This document shows positions 33,878 to 45,319 of a stretch of 64,000 nucleotides of DNA, in pieces (the first letter of the stretch is position 1; every line of letters starts with the position of its first letter). The notes below the pieces were generated by a model. The model did not search any database. It was not told the DNA's origin and worked only from the letters and a program-made list of their open reading frames with translations. The translations under genes were made by a program, and so were the position numbers. The stretch is from Mixophyes australis (lineage: Eukaryota; Chordata; Amphibia; Anura; Limnodynastidae): NCBI GenBank assembly GCA_036250195.1, contig JAVHZZ010000009.1, positions 46,663,061 to 46,727,060 on the forward strand, written 5' to 3'.

Positions 33878-34453
33878 TTAAAGAAAAACTGTATAATTAG
33901 TATTGTCATTTAAACCATAAGGATGTATGGTTCCCATGAGAAAAATCATTCTAGCTTCTTGTTGGAGTAGAGTTTGTTTAATATCACCTCTGCGTATCCC
34001 AAGGTTAATTTTTTCCATCCCATATGCTGATAGATATTTGGGATTACTCTCATGTTCTTTGAGAAAATGTTTAGCTACAGAAGTGAGAGTTTTCATTCTT
34101 TGGATATCTTGTACTGCATTACGGATATTCCCCACATGTTCTAAGACTCGCTGTTTGAGTGGTCTGCTCGTCATCCCAATATATTTTAAATTACAAGAGC
34201 AGCAGAGACAATAAATGACACCATGTGTGTCACAGTTGATAAAATTTTTAATGTTATGGCTCTTATTAAACTTATCCATGAACCTCTGAGTTTTACGAGT
34301 ATATTTGCAAGCCTTACATTTTCCACACGGGTAAAATCTCAACAATGTCGACTTGATAGGTTGTTGTCTCGAACCCTCTTGAAAATGGCTATGTACAACC
34401 AAGTCGCGTAGGTTGCTAGATCTTCGCCAGCAGGTAGAGATTTTTTCTCCCAA
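33878..34453 (-). CDS. PLE-1 GIY-YIG endonuclease domain
   Basis: A 191-codon open frame without stops. A Cys pair region (FYPCGKCKACKYT) precedes the GIY-YIG core: GVIYCLCC..LKYIGMTSRPLKQRVLEH, followed by LTSVAKHFLKEHE. It ends with the usual LQQEARMIFLMGT..PYGLND segment. The canonical YLL..YVG pattern is conserved, with YIG in the second motif. This domain nicks DNA during Penelope-type retrotransposition and lies C-terminal to RT. The start codon is internal to a longer original protein. Confidence 0.85.
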   Translation of the reverse strand: MGEKISTCWRRSSNLRDLVVHSHFQEGSRQQPIKSTLLRFYPCGKCKACKYTRKTQRFMDKFNKSHNIKNFINCDTHGVIYCLCCSCNLKYIGMTSRPLKQRVLEHVGNIRNAVQDIQRMKTLTSVAKHFLKEHESNPKYLSAYGMEKINLGIRRGDIKQTLLQQEARMIFLMGTIHPYGLNDNTNYTVFL

Positions 34454-34689
34454 AATTTCCTGAAGATCAGGATCTAGTTCTAGAATATGTTTATGTTCCT
34501 GCAGAATTGATTTTATAACGCGCCATTGGTTGTTAAAAGTACTGATAAATCTGACGCAAGTGTTATTAGATTTTTGACCACGTTTTGGAAAAATAAGAGA
34601 ATCTCTTGGTGTATGTCTTGTTTCATGATATGCTTTTTTTTTATCAAGTTGTGACTATAGCCTCTCCTGAGTAGTCTATTGCGTAATTT

Positions 34690-35290
34690 TTGAGAAGAGA
34701 TCCGTATTTGTCAGATATTTTACCAACAAAACCACACTTTATTTATAGACGAGCAAGGAGTCTTAAGGACATTTTGGCTACTGGTCCCACGACCAACACC
34801 ACATCTGGGGGAAATATTCTTTCTAAAGGGTTCTTTAGATGTGGTGGGTGTATTGCCTGTAAAAATGTATCTCATGTTAATAACAAAATAAATGAATTTA
34901 TGGTACATAAACATACCTATAAGATTAATCATTTTATCACATGTAATACGAGTAATATTGTATATCTTCTTGAATACCAGTGTGGTATGTTCTATGTTGG
35001 CAAAACTTTCCGTCCTTTAAAAAAGAGACTCTATGAACATATCCGTAATATAAAGATTGGATATGATTTGCATTCAATTTCTCATCATTTTAAATTGCAT
35101 CACAATTCCTTGGTTACTGGCATTAAGAATTTTTTAGGGATACATTATTGTTAAGAAGGATTGGAAACATAGAGATTTTGGTAACGTACTCTCTAGAAAA
35201 GAGATGTCATGGATTTTTAAATTTAAATGTTTGATACCAGAGGGCCTTAACAAAGACTTCAAATTGAAATGTTTTTTTATAAAGATGTTA
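34690..35290 (+). pseudogene. PLE-2 GIY-YIG endonuclease region
   Basis: The open frame to 35154 has the Cys pair CGGCIACKN and the GIY-YIG core NIVYLLEYQCGMFYVGKTFRPLKKR..EHIRNI, then SISHHFKLHH. A frame break near 35150 separates the last segment (SRKEMSWIFKFKCLIPEGLN, about 35190-35250), which normally ends the protein. Same role as the PLE-1 domain. Confidence 0.85.
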
Positions 35291-36137
35291 TTATTAACTA
35301 ATGTTGTTTGTTTTTTGTCTCTTTGTGTCCATATTGAGCCACTGTTCCTGTTCAAGAAATATACTGAGAAGAATTGGGAGGATATGCCTTTTATGAACAT
35401 TTGATATTGGCAATTTTGTTAATTGTTTTTGCCTTTATATATTTTTATATGTATATATTTTTACTTACCATGTCAATATTGGGATCCATACCGTCACAGT
35501 ACTATTACTATTTTTTTAAGATTGGGTATACCTCGTTCGGATTGTTTCCCCGCTTTATCTTTTTTATGCATGTGCAATCATGTTTGAGGTCTTCGGTCCT
35601 TGAATATCTACTTTGAAACTCATTTAGTTCCGCGTCTGCGCACTTCTGCCTTTTGATAATGAGACTTGGCATTAGGATTATGTATATGGAACGCATTCGT
35701 GGTTCCGGTCTTGCGCATTAGTGACTTCTGATAACGAAGTTCGACAGATTATTTTTAATATGTAATGTAATTTGATCTGCACGCTGTGGATCTCAGTAAT
35801 GCTATTATTCATGTATGTATGAAATGTATTGAAATTGATTATTATTTCTCATATTAATTGTACTTGTCATATGTGGGCGGAACACGCCGAGTGACACGTG
35901 TAATTGATGGCGGTATTTTTACACCTGCATTACACATTCATCTATCACCTTGATAAAGACAATTGTGAAGTCGAAACGCCTTGTTGTTTTGGATAATAGC
36001 AAGATCGTGAGCCTTTTCCAAAATACAACTTCTTTTCAGAGATTCCATGTGACTTCAGTTCCGGAACGTTACCATACTTCCATGTGATTTTTACTCTGCT
36101 GTTCGGTATGGGCACACGCATCCCTTGCTTATTGTGT

Positions 36138-36140
<3 letters not shown>
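34690..36140 (+). mobile_element. Penelope-like element 2 (3' part)
   Basis: Plus-strand counterpart that meets PLE-1 head to head at about 34690. It has the GIY-YIG region and a 3' UTR. The UTR contains a tail motif near 35950-35985 (cttgataaagac..gtcgaaacgcc), then a TA microsatellite. It is a 5'-truncated copy of a different PLE lineage. Confidence 0.75.
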
Positions 36141-36146
<6 letters not shown>

Positions 36147-36210
<64 letters not shown>

Positions 36211-36240
36211 TGTATGTATATATATGTATATGTGTGTATT
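36147..36240. repeat. (TA)n microsatellite
   Basis: About 85 bp of nearly pure TA with occasional TG interruptions, directly after the PLE-2 3' region. Confidence 0.95.
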
Positions 36241-36632
36241 TTATTTATTAAATTTCATTTATCATAAACACACTGTACTAGATCCTCTATTTTCCCCTTG
36301 CATGTACACATTAGATTGCACTTCTCCATCTTTTGCATTACCGTTATCGATATGAGCCAAACACAAGAACCTGCTACGTGAATTTAGAGAAAGTTTATAT
36401 TGTAAGTGATTGTTTTTATATTGATATCTGAAGACTAAATATATCCTTGTCTTACCAAGTTTGATCCAATTTATGTGGAACAAATGTTTCTTGCATGAAC
36501 ATTTATTTAAGCTGATGGTGCTTTAAAATAAAATAGCTGTTCTCCTGTGTTTGTTTAACAAACAAATATTATACTTGTATGATTCTTGAATGCTTATTAT
36601 TTATATATTAATAGCATAAGTATGTCCTTCCC
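36241..36632. other. No gene recognised
   Basis: AT-rich. A 73-codon minus-strand frame (36262-36483) ends just before AATAAA-like sequence, but gives a stop in the phase the ARL13-like gene would need, so it was not accepted as an exon. Confidence 0.35.
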
Positions 36633-36777
36633 GGCAATGCCAGGACCGAGGACGATTATAATATAGAAGGCTTTATCCTAATTGTAGTTTTAATCCTTAC
36701 TGTAATCCAAACCTTAACCCTAATCCTAACCCCAACCTTTAAATTAGATGCTGAAGATGTGGGGCCCTGGCATTGCC
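36633..36777. repeat. Foldback repeat with telomere-like interior
   Basis: Inverted ends GGCAATGCCAGGACC and, on the right, its near-complement (ggccctggcattgcc). The interior contains ccttaaccctaatcctaacc (about 36711-36731), close to TTAGGG-type repeats. Probably a small non-autonomous element and not a telomere remnant. Confidence 0.6.
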
Positions 36778-37619
36778 TTTTAAAATAGAGTAATCACACT
36801 GTCGCCTTGATAAGTGGCATAAATTAGAACTGCCGGCATTAAGTGCAATCAGAATATATAGTATTCATGTAGTTCATGTACAGTGTCTTTGTTATGGTAA
36901 GTCTGCATTTCCTTCTTATCGGAAATCTTGCAAATCGGAATTGCTTTGTAGGCATACAGTGTGTCGGCATTGTCTGTATCACTAAAATAACGAACACCAA
37001 AATATTTTGGCTTCTCTCAAAGGGCCTATATCTGTTCTGTGATCACTGCTATCTTTGCACAGTCATTGAACAAACATTGTCACAGAATTAAATGTGACCA
37101 TGAGAGACTTCTATTACTTGCTGTAAGAAATCGGCATATGGGGATCAGACTGTTTAACATTTATTTCCTTGTTCTCTGTTCAGTAGCCCAAATCCGATAG
37201 AATTACTTAAGTAAAATTAATTTAACAAACTACATCAAATATCTTTTGAAGTTCTACATATGTTGTATCAGTTTACTCTGAAAAATGAAGCAAAGTAAGT
37301 TTGGAGTAAAAGCAATCTTCGGGGGAAAACACTATTTTGAATTCCACCAATGTTTCCTTGTATACTACAATAAAAATGTGCTCCCCAAAATAAGTTCTAT
37401 GTCATGAGAAAAGCTGAATAAAAACAATATATTGTTTGTTTGGGTAGAGTGAAAAATATCAAAATTATTCCAAGTGAAGCTGCTTTACCTTACTTCACTT
37501 TGAAAAAAAAAAGTACTCCTGTAAACATTGTGAAAACTTAAACATTGGTTGGTCACTAAGGTAAGGTAAAAGATAGTAAGTTAATTTGCTGTATGCAATC
37601 AATCAATCAAATATAATAC
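36778..37619. other. Intron of the ARL13-like gene, nothing else recognised
   Basis: AT-rich sequence immediately downstream (minus strand) of the 37620-37734 exon. No repeat or exon identified. Confidence 0.4.
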
Positions 37620-37734
37620 CTGTGTCAAGATGTTTTGAAAGGGCTTCAGTGGGCTTTTTTTGCCACTTGGAAATGCTTTGTATTCCACAAGATCTGTGAT
37701 GCTGTCATGAAGCACCTCCCATCCTGACAGATTG
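37620..37734 (-). CDS. arl13a: ARL13-like gene, internal exon (115 bp)
   Basis: Borders are canonical: acceptor ..ttgtttctag before CAATCTG and donor CACAG before GTATTA. The first base completes an AG|C codon with the exon at 41710-41894, giving Ser. Thirty-eight open codons follow (starting NLSGWEVLHD and ending PFQNILTQ), and the exon ends in phase 0. The sequence lies after the G domain, in the variable tail of ARL13 proteins. By itself it is not diagnostic; the call rests on perfect phase and position. Confidence 0.7.
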
Positions 37735-37934
37735 CTAGAAACAAAGAACAAGTCAAAATGCAGTAATTACTCAATTGATAGATAAGTATCTTTTGCTGAG
37801 AACCTGGTAATGTTATATTACAAGGAATGAAAAGAACTCCATAAGCAAGAAAGTATATGGCTGCTGTGAAACAGAAGTTTATTCTTTATAAAGTAATATT
37901 TACCATGTACACTCAGTGGCCATGTTATTAGGTA

Positions 37935-38150
37935 CTTATTATTATTAATTTTTATTTATAGGGCGGCACATAGTAGTGCCGTACAAGGACAAACAATAGC
38001 ACAGTACAAGGTGAAACGGCACGGTACAATTAACAATTGGCCCTATAAATATAACCAGAAGCTCAAAGCACAGCTAGAGAGAGAAGCTGTGAGGGTGAGG
38101 TATAATCAGCACAAGCTGGTAACAAAAGGGTGGGTGCGGATGACAGGTTA
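37935..38150 (-). mobile_element. L2-type 3' tail fragment inside Tc1-2
   Basis: On the minus strand it ends in cactatgtgccgccctataa and a TTA-rich tail (about 37960-37937), the L2/SINE 3' signature, preceded by UTR-like sequence. It lies between the Tc1-2 end and its transposase C-terminus. Confidence 0.6.
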
Positions 38151-38468
38151 AGAGTCACTGAGAGGTGCAGAGAAAAAGCGAGAGGTACCCCTTTCTAGTA
38201 CTGGGTAGGACTCTCTTTTACCCCCAAAATGGCATGAATTATTTGTTGATTGAACAATTTGATGGAAACATTCCTTAGAGATTCTGGTCCATGTTGAAAT
38301 TATAGCATCACTAAGTTGCTGCAGATTTGTTGGTTGTACATTCATGCTGCAAATCGCCCAATCCACCACATCCCAATGATGCTCTATTGTATTAAGATCT
38401 GGTGACTGTAGTGGCCATTAGAGGACACTGAACTCATTATCACATTCATGGAGCCAGTTTGAGATCAT

Positions 38469-38643
38469 GGGCTAGATTTACTAAGCTGCGGGTTTGAAAA
38501 AGTGGAGATGTTGCCTTTAGCAACTAATCAGATTCTAGCTGTCATTTTGTAGAAGGTACTAAATAAATGAAAGCTAGAATCTGATTGGTTGCTATAGGCA
38601 ACATCCCCACTTTTTCAAACCCGCAGCTTAGTAAATGTAGCCC
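38469..38643. mobile_element. 175-bp MITE inside Tc1-2
   Basis: Long inverted repeat with arms gggctagatttactaagctg and complement, centred near the block ggtactaaataaatga. Flanked by CAT (38466-38468, 38644-38646). Same family as 41474-41648 and the split copy at 25869-29947. Confidence 0.9.
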
Positions 38644-39099
38644 CATGTGTTCTTTGTGACATAGCATGTTAGTCTAGTGATTAGAAGATGGGTGTACTGT
38701 GGCCATAAAAGGCATGCACAAAACTCAGGTAGGCTGTGGCATTTAAACAATTCTCGATTGGTATTAAGGAGTCTAATGTGTGCCAACAAAATATCCCCTA
38801 CTCCATTACACCATCACCAGCCTGCACTGTTGACACAAGGCAGGATGAATGGTGCTTATGCCAAATTATAGCCCTACCATCTGCATGTCACAGCAGAAAT
38901 AGATATTTGTCAGACAAGGTGAACTGTCTAGTTTTGGTGAGTCGGTGCACACTCTAGCCTCAGTTTCCTGTTTTTATCTGACTGAGTGGAATCCTGCGTG
39001 GTCTTCTGCTGCTGCCATCCACATAAACAATTGACATGCTGTGCATTCAGGGAGTCTTTTCTGCATACCACCGTTTTAATATATAGTTAGTTGCTTCCG

Positions 39100-39587
39100 G
39101 TCAGCTTTAATAAAGTATTAAAATAATTCCTACAGCAAAAGAAACTTTAAGAATAAAATTATATCATTGTTTATTTACAAATGAATAAGCAAGCGCTGTG
39201 ATAACATTATCACTCTCATTTTCAGAATTGAAAACTCTCTGATCTCCCACAGACCAGACACGTAGGTTTGTTCAAACTAAAGAATAGGTTGTACTACAAT
39301 TTACAAATATCATATTACAATTGGCTGAGAAAGTATATAGGCGTATCCTGATCCAGGCTTCCCTGGAAAGTCTGAAGAAATTCTTGCAACTCTTTGTTCC
39401 AACATCTGTGATTAGAAACATCTGTCCCTTGAGTAACTCCTTCACTCCCGTTCCTTCTCTCCAGCTCACACGTAAGGCTCCAACCGACAACAACACCACA
39501 TCAATTATCAATGATATACCAAAATAAGACAGAACAATATAAATATTTTCAAATTAATAAATTGTCTTCATCCAAAATAAAATATCT
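39100..39587 (-). other. Unidentified insert in Tc1-2
   Basis: It interrupts the Tc1-2 sequence between a gttagttgcttccgg block and cagcttgaac. On the minus strand it has a 79-codon open frame (MIIDVVLLSVGALRVSW.., 39511-39272) and an AATAAA in gtaaataaacaatg (about 39172) near its end. It could be a processed retrocopy or a short LTR. The protein is not recognised. Confidence 0.4.
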
Positions 39588-39964
39588 TTGACAGCTTGAA
39601 CTAGTCTGGCCATTCTCCGCTGACCTCTCTCATTAACAAGGCTATTCCCTATAAACTTTAGAGACTGTTGTGCGTGAAATTCTCAGGAGATCAACAGTTT
39701 CTGAGAGAATCAAAACACCCCGTCTGGCACCAACAAGCATTCCATGGTCTGAGTCATGTAGTCACATTTCTTCCCCATTCTGGTGTTTGGTCTGAACAAT
39801 AATTGTACTTGTTAACTATGTCTGCATGCTTTTATGCATTGTGTTGCTGCCAGATGATTGACTGATTAGCTATTTGTATTAATGAGCAGGTATACCTAAT
39901 AAACTGGGAACTGAGTGTATATTCTGCAAAGCATTTGCTTCTAAAGTACAATTCACCATAAACT

Positions 39965-40038
39965 ATATTTACAGAGCTGCAGACCCTTTTTGGCACCTTA
40001 TAAATACATGATGATAATAACAATAATAATAATAAAAA
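39965..40038 (+). repeat. L2/MIR-type 3' tail fragment
   Basis: agctgcagaccctttttggc followed by accttataaata and a (TAA)n-like tail: the common core of L2-mobilised repeats. Only the last part is recognisable. Confidence 0.55.
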
Positions 40039-41473
40039 TACTTACAGTAGTTGTGATAGGATATCTGTCAGTGAGTAGCAAACCAAAAACTAATATATAA
40101 TGCAACATCCTTTTCTAGCTAACTCCAAAACTAGAGATAAGCAAAATTTTCACAACTGTTGCACCTCATTAAAATCTGCCTCATTCTGCACTTGGGGACA
40201 GAAATTCACAATTTTTACCCAATGAATTTAGCCTTAAGTGTTCCATGAAAGTTCTCCCTATTATTTTTGTTCAACCCTGAATTATGCTATCACTTTTTTT
40301 TTTACTGACTTTTAGGACTTGTACCCCAACCACACAGCAGAATGAATTCACGTCCAAGCTATGTTAACTAACTAGAAATTCTGCAGAATGTAGAATTTAC
40401 AAACACATTACAGAATGATATTCTGCAGTATGGTGAAGTAAAAGTGGAACACAGAGATTGTATAACGGGAATTTGCATTACTGCAAAATGTCCTGCTATG
40501 CCACAAAATTTTATTAGCACAAATTCCTCTACAAGTTCCATCATCCATGGAAATGTCTGAGAAGTGTTTGCTACCCTGTGATATCAATAGTTTTTTCAGC
40601 TACTACAAAGAAGGCTTTTTTAATATATTCCTTAGAGGCTGAAGGACAGAGAATGTTCTGTATACTTCAGCGTGTTGAGGTCTTTGGTGATATTTACCCA
40701 AATGTTGATAGACAGAGGTGTCTGTCCAGGCCCCTTACAGCTGTATCACCTGTACCACCCTGAAGGTGGCCCTGTATACTAGTATGGTAGTGTGCTTGTC
40801 TTAGGGAAATTATATTTTAAGCAATTTATTCACAATAGAATTGATGAATTACATGATAAAACTTTCAGTATAACAAAAAATAAGAACACATACAATGTAG
40901 CTTGTCCGGGAAAATGTCCTAGCAACAGAATTAAAGTATTTGGGGTACAACATGAACTTTCATTTTGAAAGGACAAATACTATGCCAAACTGAATGATGG
41001 TACGAACCATTACTAACAGCTATGGCATTTATGTATTTATTGTACTACTCCTTAGTGCTACTACTTAATATACACTTTTTCTCAAAGTGCCCTTTAGTCA
41101 AACTGTCACTAAACAAGAGGAAGAGAATTGTTCTAGATATACCTGGTGCTGCTCAATCTACTTTAGTACTGGCGACTAGCAGAACTATGATGCTGATAAA
41201 TAAGGAGAATGATAGCCTAAACCAAAGAAATGCTTATTTTTCAAAGTGAGCAACAGTATATGGGTTGTAAGCCAGAACATGTTTTAAAGACATTCAATTT
41301 TGGTAAATCCCAAACAACAGTATTCAAAACAGGACCAAGCATTCCAAATTAGTGATAAAAATGTATAAAGCTTCTTAGCTGGCTATAAGGGAAAGGGAAA
41401 ATGAATAGCTGGCAAAGGGAAAATGAACTAATGGTAATTCCTGACATTTCCACATGGCCCTCTATTACTTCTG
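40039..41473. other. Intron of the ARL13-like gene, nothing recognised
   Basis: AT-rich sequence without long frames or clear repeats. Confidence 0.4.
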
Positions 41474-41648
41474 GGGGTATATTTACTAAACTGCGGATTT
41501 AAAAAAGTGGAGATGTTGCCTATAGCAACCAATCAGATTCTACCTGTCATTTTGTAGAATGTACTAAATAAATGATAGCTAGAATCTGACTAGTTGCTAT
41601 AGGCAACATCTCCACTTGTTCAAACCTGCAATTTAGTAAATATACCCC
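41474..41648. mobile_element. 175-bp MITE
   Basis: Ends GGGGTATATTTACTAAACTG and complement, with arms pairing over most of the length (gtggagatgttgcctatagc). Near-duplicated flanks are CTG and TTG, a decayed 3-bp target site. Same family as 38469-38643. Confidence 0.85.
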
Positions 41649-41709
41649 TTGGTCTCTATATTTGTTGTACACCCTCTGTTAGGCCTATGAAATGGTTGTT
41701 CTATTATAC

Positions 41710-41894
41710 CTGTCTTTTTGTGGTCTCAAAGATGCTCTCTGGTTCATACTGTCCTTTTGTTCTGCACTCTCTTGTAATATACGTGCACTCAGTGTGGAAT
41801 AGCTTAGGGTCACAGACCTCAAGACCCAACGTAGAGCCTTTAGAATAGCCCAGTCATGATGGATACGGAAGTCTGTGATCGCTGAACATGGCTC
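41710..41894 (-). CDS. arl13a: ARL13-like gene, exon with the EPCSA (G5) segment
   Basis: The acceptor ..tttatttcccag precedes GAG CCA TGT TCA; the donor is GACAG before GTATAA. Sixty-one codons plus two bases, fully open. It starts EPCSAITDF, matching the EPCSAI segment that follows the G4 exon in ARL13 proteins. It continues with LKALRWVLRSV and STLSARILQES, the last G-domain helix. The reading LRWVL..ARI resembles ARL13A more than ARL13B, and no long coiled coil follows as in ARL13B; the paralogue call is therefore inference. ARL13 proteins act in cilia as membrane-linked GTPases. Confidence 0.8.
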
Positions 41895-44123
41895 CTGGGA
41901 AATAAACATGAAATAACACATCAATATTATTAATTATAATGAACATATTTATTTTACTTTTGTTCATGACATCATATTATAGATCGTATTTGACACCCAC
42001 GGTAATATATTCAAAATATTGAGGAAAGGTAAAACAAAGAGGAAAAAGTAAATATGTAAATCTTTAAATATAAGCTGCCTAAATTGTGGGGACTGGGAAA
42101 TACAAAACCAAATTAAAATAGGTGTCAATATTAATAGTATAAGAAAGTAAAATATTTTCATACTTATAACCAAGGTCGTCATCAGTTCATCAGTCATTTG
42201 GATAGGCATTCAAGGGTAGGTTAAAGCATACTTTTCTTGTGCAGTGAGAGTGAGAGTTTCTTCAAATGTCTTTAGTATTCTTATGTGATTGCTATTTTGA
42301 TGGAGCTCAAAGTGTATTTTACCCTGTGTATTTATCCTAAAGGAATGCTTCTGCATGTTACAGTTTGTTGCAATTAACTGTTTACTTAATGCCATTTGTG
42401 TTCTATTTTCCAACTTTATATCTATGCTGTTGTAATAGTCCTAGTGACAGTTTCCAATGACATCTTAAAAGGCCTCTATTTTTTAATAAAATGTACTCAG
42501 TAAAAGTTACTCAACCAGCCAGGCGCTTCTTACTTGTTACTGTAAAAATCCTCAATTACACATCAATATTTCTCCACAAACTTCTACAGTCATATTCATC
42601 AGGATACTGCAAAATGAATACATACTTCCTGCCTTCCTAATATCAGGAAAATGAATATTCTTATCATTACATTTACAGTCTCCCTTCTCTCCTAAATGCT
42701 ATGCACATAAAGAATTACATTACTGCATTGGTTGTATAATGGCTAACAAAATTCCCATGCACCTTAGCTGTGCAAGGCAATCAAATGGTTAACGTGTCAT
42801 ATGTTTTACCCTGTTCTCTGACTAGACCAGCCTATATGATTTATGTATTAACAGCTACCCTACTGAGCTCAGAACAGAGATGGCAATGGCTGAACATTAT
42901 CACAGTTCGACCAGGACACTGTAGGACTTTTTTGTGTCTGAAGCCTTTTTTGGATATTTAGATTGACGTGTACTTAGGAAATTATTAAAAATATAGTATG
43001 AGACCTGACCTCCACCAGCTATGAGTTGGTGCAACATTCAAGTCATATTGTGAAGTGGAAATGGATGTGTGTCTTCCTGTACAACAATTGACTCCCCTAA
43101 AAATGTAGTTTTTCTAACTTTTCTCTAATTTCAATAATTCTTTCTGAAAACTGTAAATCTTGATTTTGCATCGCTCTACAAAACTATATGCACCAGTACT
43201 CTTATTTTACAATAAATCCAGGACTGTCATTCAGTGGAGTTCATTTAAGAATTGCAAGATGCTGCTTTGAAACTGCCAGCTGCATCTATATTTTCGCTGA
43301 GATGCATAAGTTTATGAAGCAACGGGGCAGCAGAGGGACGTAAGGTCAATCAGTGCCATAGGCAGTAGGTGCTAACTAGCTGTAATTCAGACAAAGAAAC
43401 ACTGCCTGTGAATACAACGGGGGTTGGAACCGTAGTTCTCCAGGCAAGAAATAATAACCCTTTATATAACAAAATGTACACACTAAGTAAAATATAACAG
43501 TGGTCCCCAAGGAGAAACTTGATCCCCCACCAAATATAACAGGTATCAGAAAATCACCAGTGCAAGTAAAAACTCACCAATAAAGTCCCCAGAAGGTTGC
43601 CTCCCAGCACAGAGTTCTAGCAGGCACAAACTCCCCGTAATAAAGTTCACAGCTGACAATCCAAGTGGGCCAGGGGTTCTGAACTGTAAGGTGGGTCTGT
43701 GTATCTTGCTAATCCCATCCACTCATCCAGCTCTCCACCAGATTGAGTATTGGGTATTGGTCTCCCTACCGATGTAGGTTCACCAATTTTCCAGAGTCTA
43801 CAGTAGGTGGTAAGAAGGGTGGAGTTAGAACATGACATCTTGGGCTACCACCTGCTGTTTCTGTGCTATCCAGTTTGGATTGTCAAGGTGCTGGAACAAT
43901 GATCAGTAAACAGGCAGAGTCCACCTCCTGATTGTAGTTAGAGTCCTGTTCCTCCGGTTTTAAACCCCTTTTACACATTTTTGATGTCACAAATAAACTT
44001 ACCTGTCCCCTATAGCTAATTCCTGACGGTGGTGTGGTCAAGGAAGGAGTTGTAGCTTAATAACACAATTGTGGAAGGGTGGGGCTTAATTATGTAGTTG
44101 TGCTTAATGTTATTATATACTGC
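41895..44123. other. Intron; no gene recognised
   Basis: AT-rich to about 43300. From 43400 to 44000 the base composition is more even, with LTR-like phrases but no paired ends or coding frame. Nothing can be named. Confidence 0.35.
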
Positions 44124-44144
44124 CGCCCCCCCCCCCCCCCCCTC
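44124..44144. repeat. Poly-C tract
   Basis: About 18-20 consecutive C on the plus strand with one flanking T; unusual in this AT-rich setting. Confidence 0.9.
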
Positions 44145-44995
44145 CCATGTTAGAACCTCGTTATCGCTGTGGTTTCCTATTGTAGTACAAAAAAACATTA
44201 TGGAGCCTATTATGGAGCAGTATACAGAGCAGGCAGAAAAAGCTCAAGCTGATTTGAGGTAATGCAGTGATGAGTAATTGCCACAATGAAATGCAGGAAT
44301 CATGCAATAGCATAACAGTCTTTTGTTGTACACTGAAAGAAATAATATCTCTGAAGTAATACTGGTGCAGGTTGTACAGTCTGCGGCCATGCAAGATAAA
44401 AAACAATGTCTCTGAAGCGATGTTGGCACAGATATATACAAAGTCCAGTAATCACTGTGAAGCCCAAGAAAGCATTAGATATTTCCCACAGTCCATGCCT
44501 TGGGATTCTGAGATGAGTTATGTATGAATAGCGATTAGATGTAGATCAGAAAATAGAAGGCAAATGAATGTAGAACCAAGGACAACAGATGTAAAGTCAG
44601 GATGAAAATAGAACACAGGTACAGGAAGCTAGCATGTCCAATATTATCACTGGAAAAGGTATGTATGTAGGTAGGAAAAGTCTTAAATAGTGCAGCTCAC
44701 CAATCAGCTATTCAGAGGAAGGCACACCTGCACTGCAGCTCAGGACAAATTAAAAGGAAAGATGCAGGGGGCAACCACATGATTCCTAACACTACTCTCA
44801 AGACACAGAACATAAACTGGGCACCCCAACTGAGCAGCAGTTTTCTCAGGAACTGTGGAATGGGCAATAGTTAGTGGCACCTCATACAGAACAGTCATCT
44901 GTGCCACCTCATGCAGATCAGTCATTTGTGGCACCTCATACTGGACAGATTCAGGCCCTGAAATAATCTCTGGCCCAGTTACCAGAGCAGACTTG

Positions 44996-45257
44996 GCACC
45001 CACTCTGGAGTATGATGGGGTACAACACCCCTTCTCGAGTATGATGGTGGGATGACAACCCCTCTGGAGCATGGTGAAGCAACAGAACTCGCTCTGGAGC
45101 AGCCTGAATGGACAGCACCCTCCCTGGAGCAGGCTGGAGGGACAGCACACTCACTGGAGAAGGCTAAAGGGACAGCATCCTGACTGGAGCAGGCTGCAGG
45201 GACAGCACCCTTGAGCAGGCTGGAGGGACAGCACCCTCTCTTGAGCAGGCTGCAGTT
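44996..45257. repeat. 30-bp minisatellite, about 8 copies
   Basis: Units of the form ctggagcaggctggagggac plus agcaccctcc recur every 30 bp, with one 26-bp unit. The period is a multiple of three, so the minus strand reads a repeated LLQxGCCPS-like decapeptide. Confidence 0.9.
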
Positions 45258-45319
45258 ATATAACTGGCATCCCAGGTTGGGCAGTCACCTATGATGGCTC
45301 AAACTGAGCAGAATGTTTG

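Larger units (their letters stand above)
31930..34690 (-). mobile_element. Penelope-like element 1 (3' half with duplicated 3' region)
   Basis: On the minus strand: a short RT C-terminal remnant (about 34680-34460), the GIY-YIG endonuclease, and a long 3' region holding two direct repeats. Then comes the family-typical tail near 32010-31975 (cagcgaaacacgcgttgg). Penelope-like elements often carry such tandem terminal repeats. The RT core is absent. Confidence 0.75.
38151..39840 (-). pseudogene. Tc1-2 transposase, fragmented
   Basis: The C-terminal part reads VVDWAICSMNVQPTNLQQL and ISTWTRISKECF (about 38370-38250). Just upstream come LQSPDLNTIEHHWD and, beyond the MITE, FMATV with a HDNAPCH-like site near 38650-38720. 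More upstream pieces at 38730-39060 and 39600-39800 encode the middle and N-terminal DNA-binding part. Stops and frameshifts are numerous and three insertions interrupt it. Confidence 0.75.
37910..39917 (-). mobile_element. Tc1/mariner-type transposon (Tc1-2), with three insertions
   Basis: Ends CACTCAGTGGCC and GGGAACTGAGTG are flanked by TA (37908-37909, 39918-39919). It belongs to the widespread vertebrate family with ends of the form CACTCA-GTGG. The transposase reads on the minus strand. Inside are an L2-type tail (about 37935-38150), a 175-bp MITE (38469-38643) and an unidentified insert (about 39100-39587). Confidence 0.85.

Noticed and set aside
36262..36483. Possible terminal exon of the ARL13-like gene (minus strand, AATAAA nearby)
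   Set aside because: After its best acceptor, the phase required by the previous exon meets a stop within ten codons.
36711..36733. Interstitial telomere
   Set aside because: Only a few degenerate CCTAA units lie between inverted ends. This fits a small mobile repeat better.
44740..45150. 136-codon Cys/Leu-rich minus-strand protein
   Set aside because: It is the translation of a 30-bp minisatellite inside a degraded LTR element.
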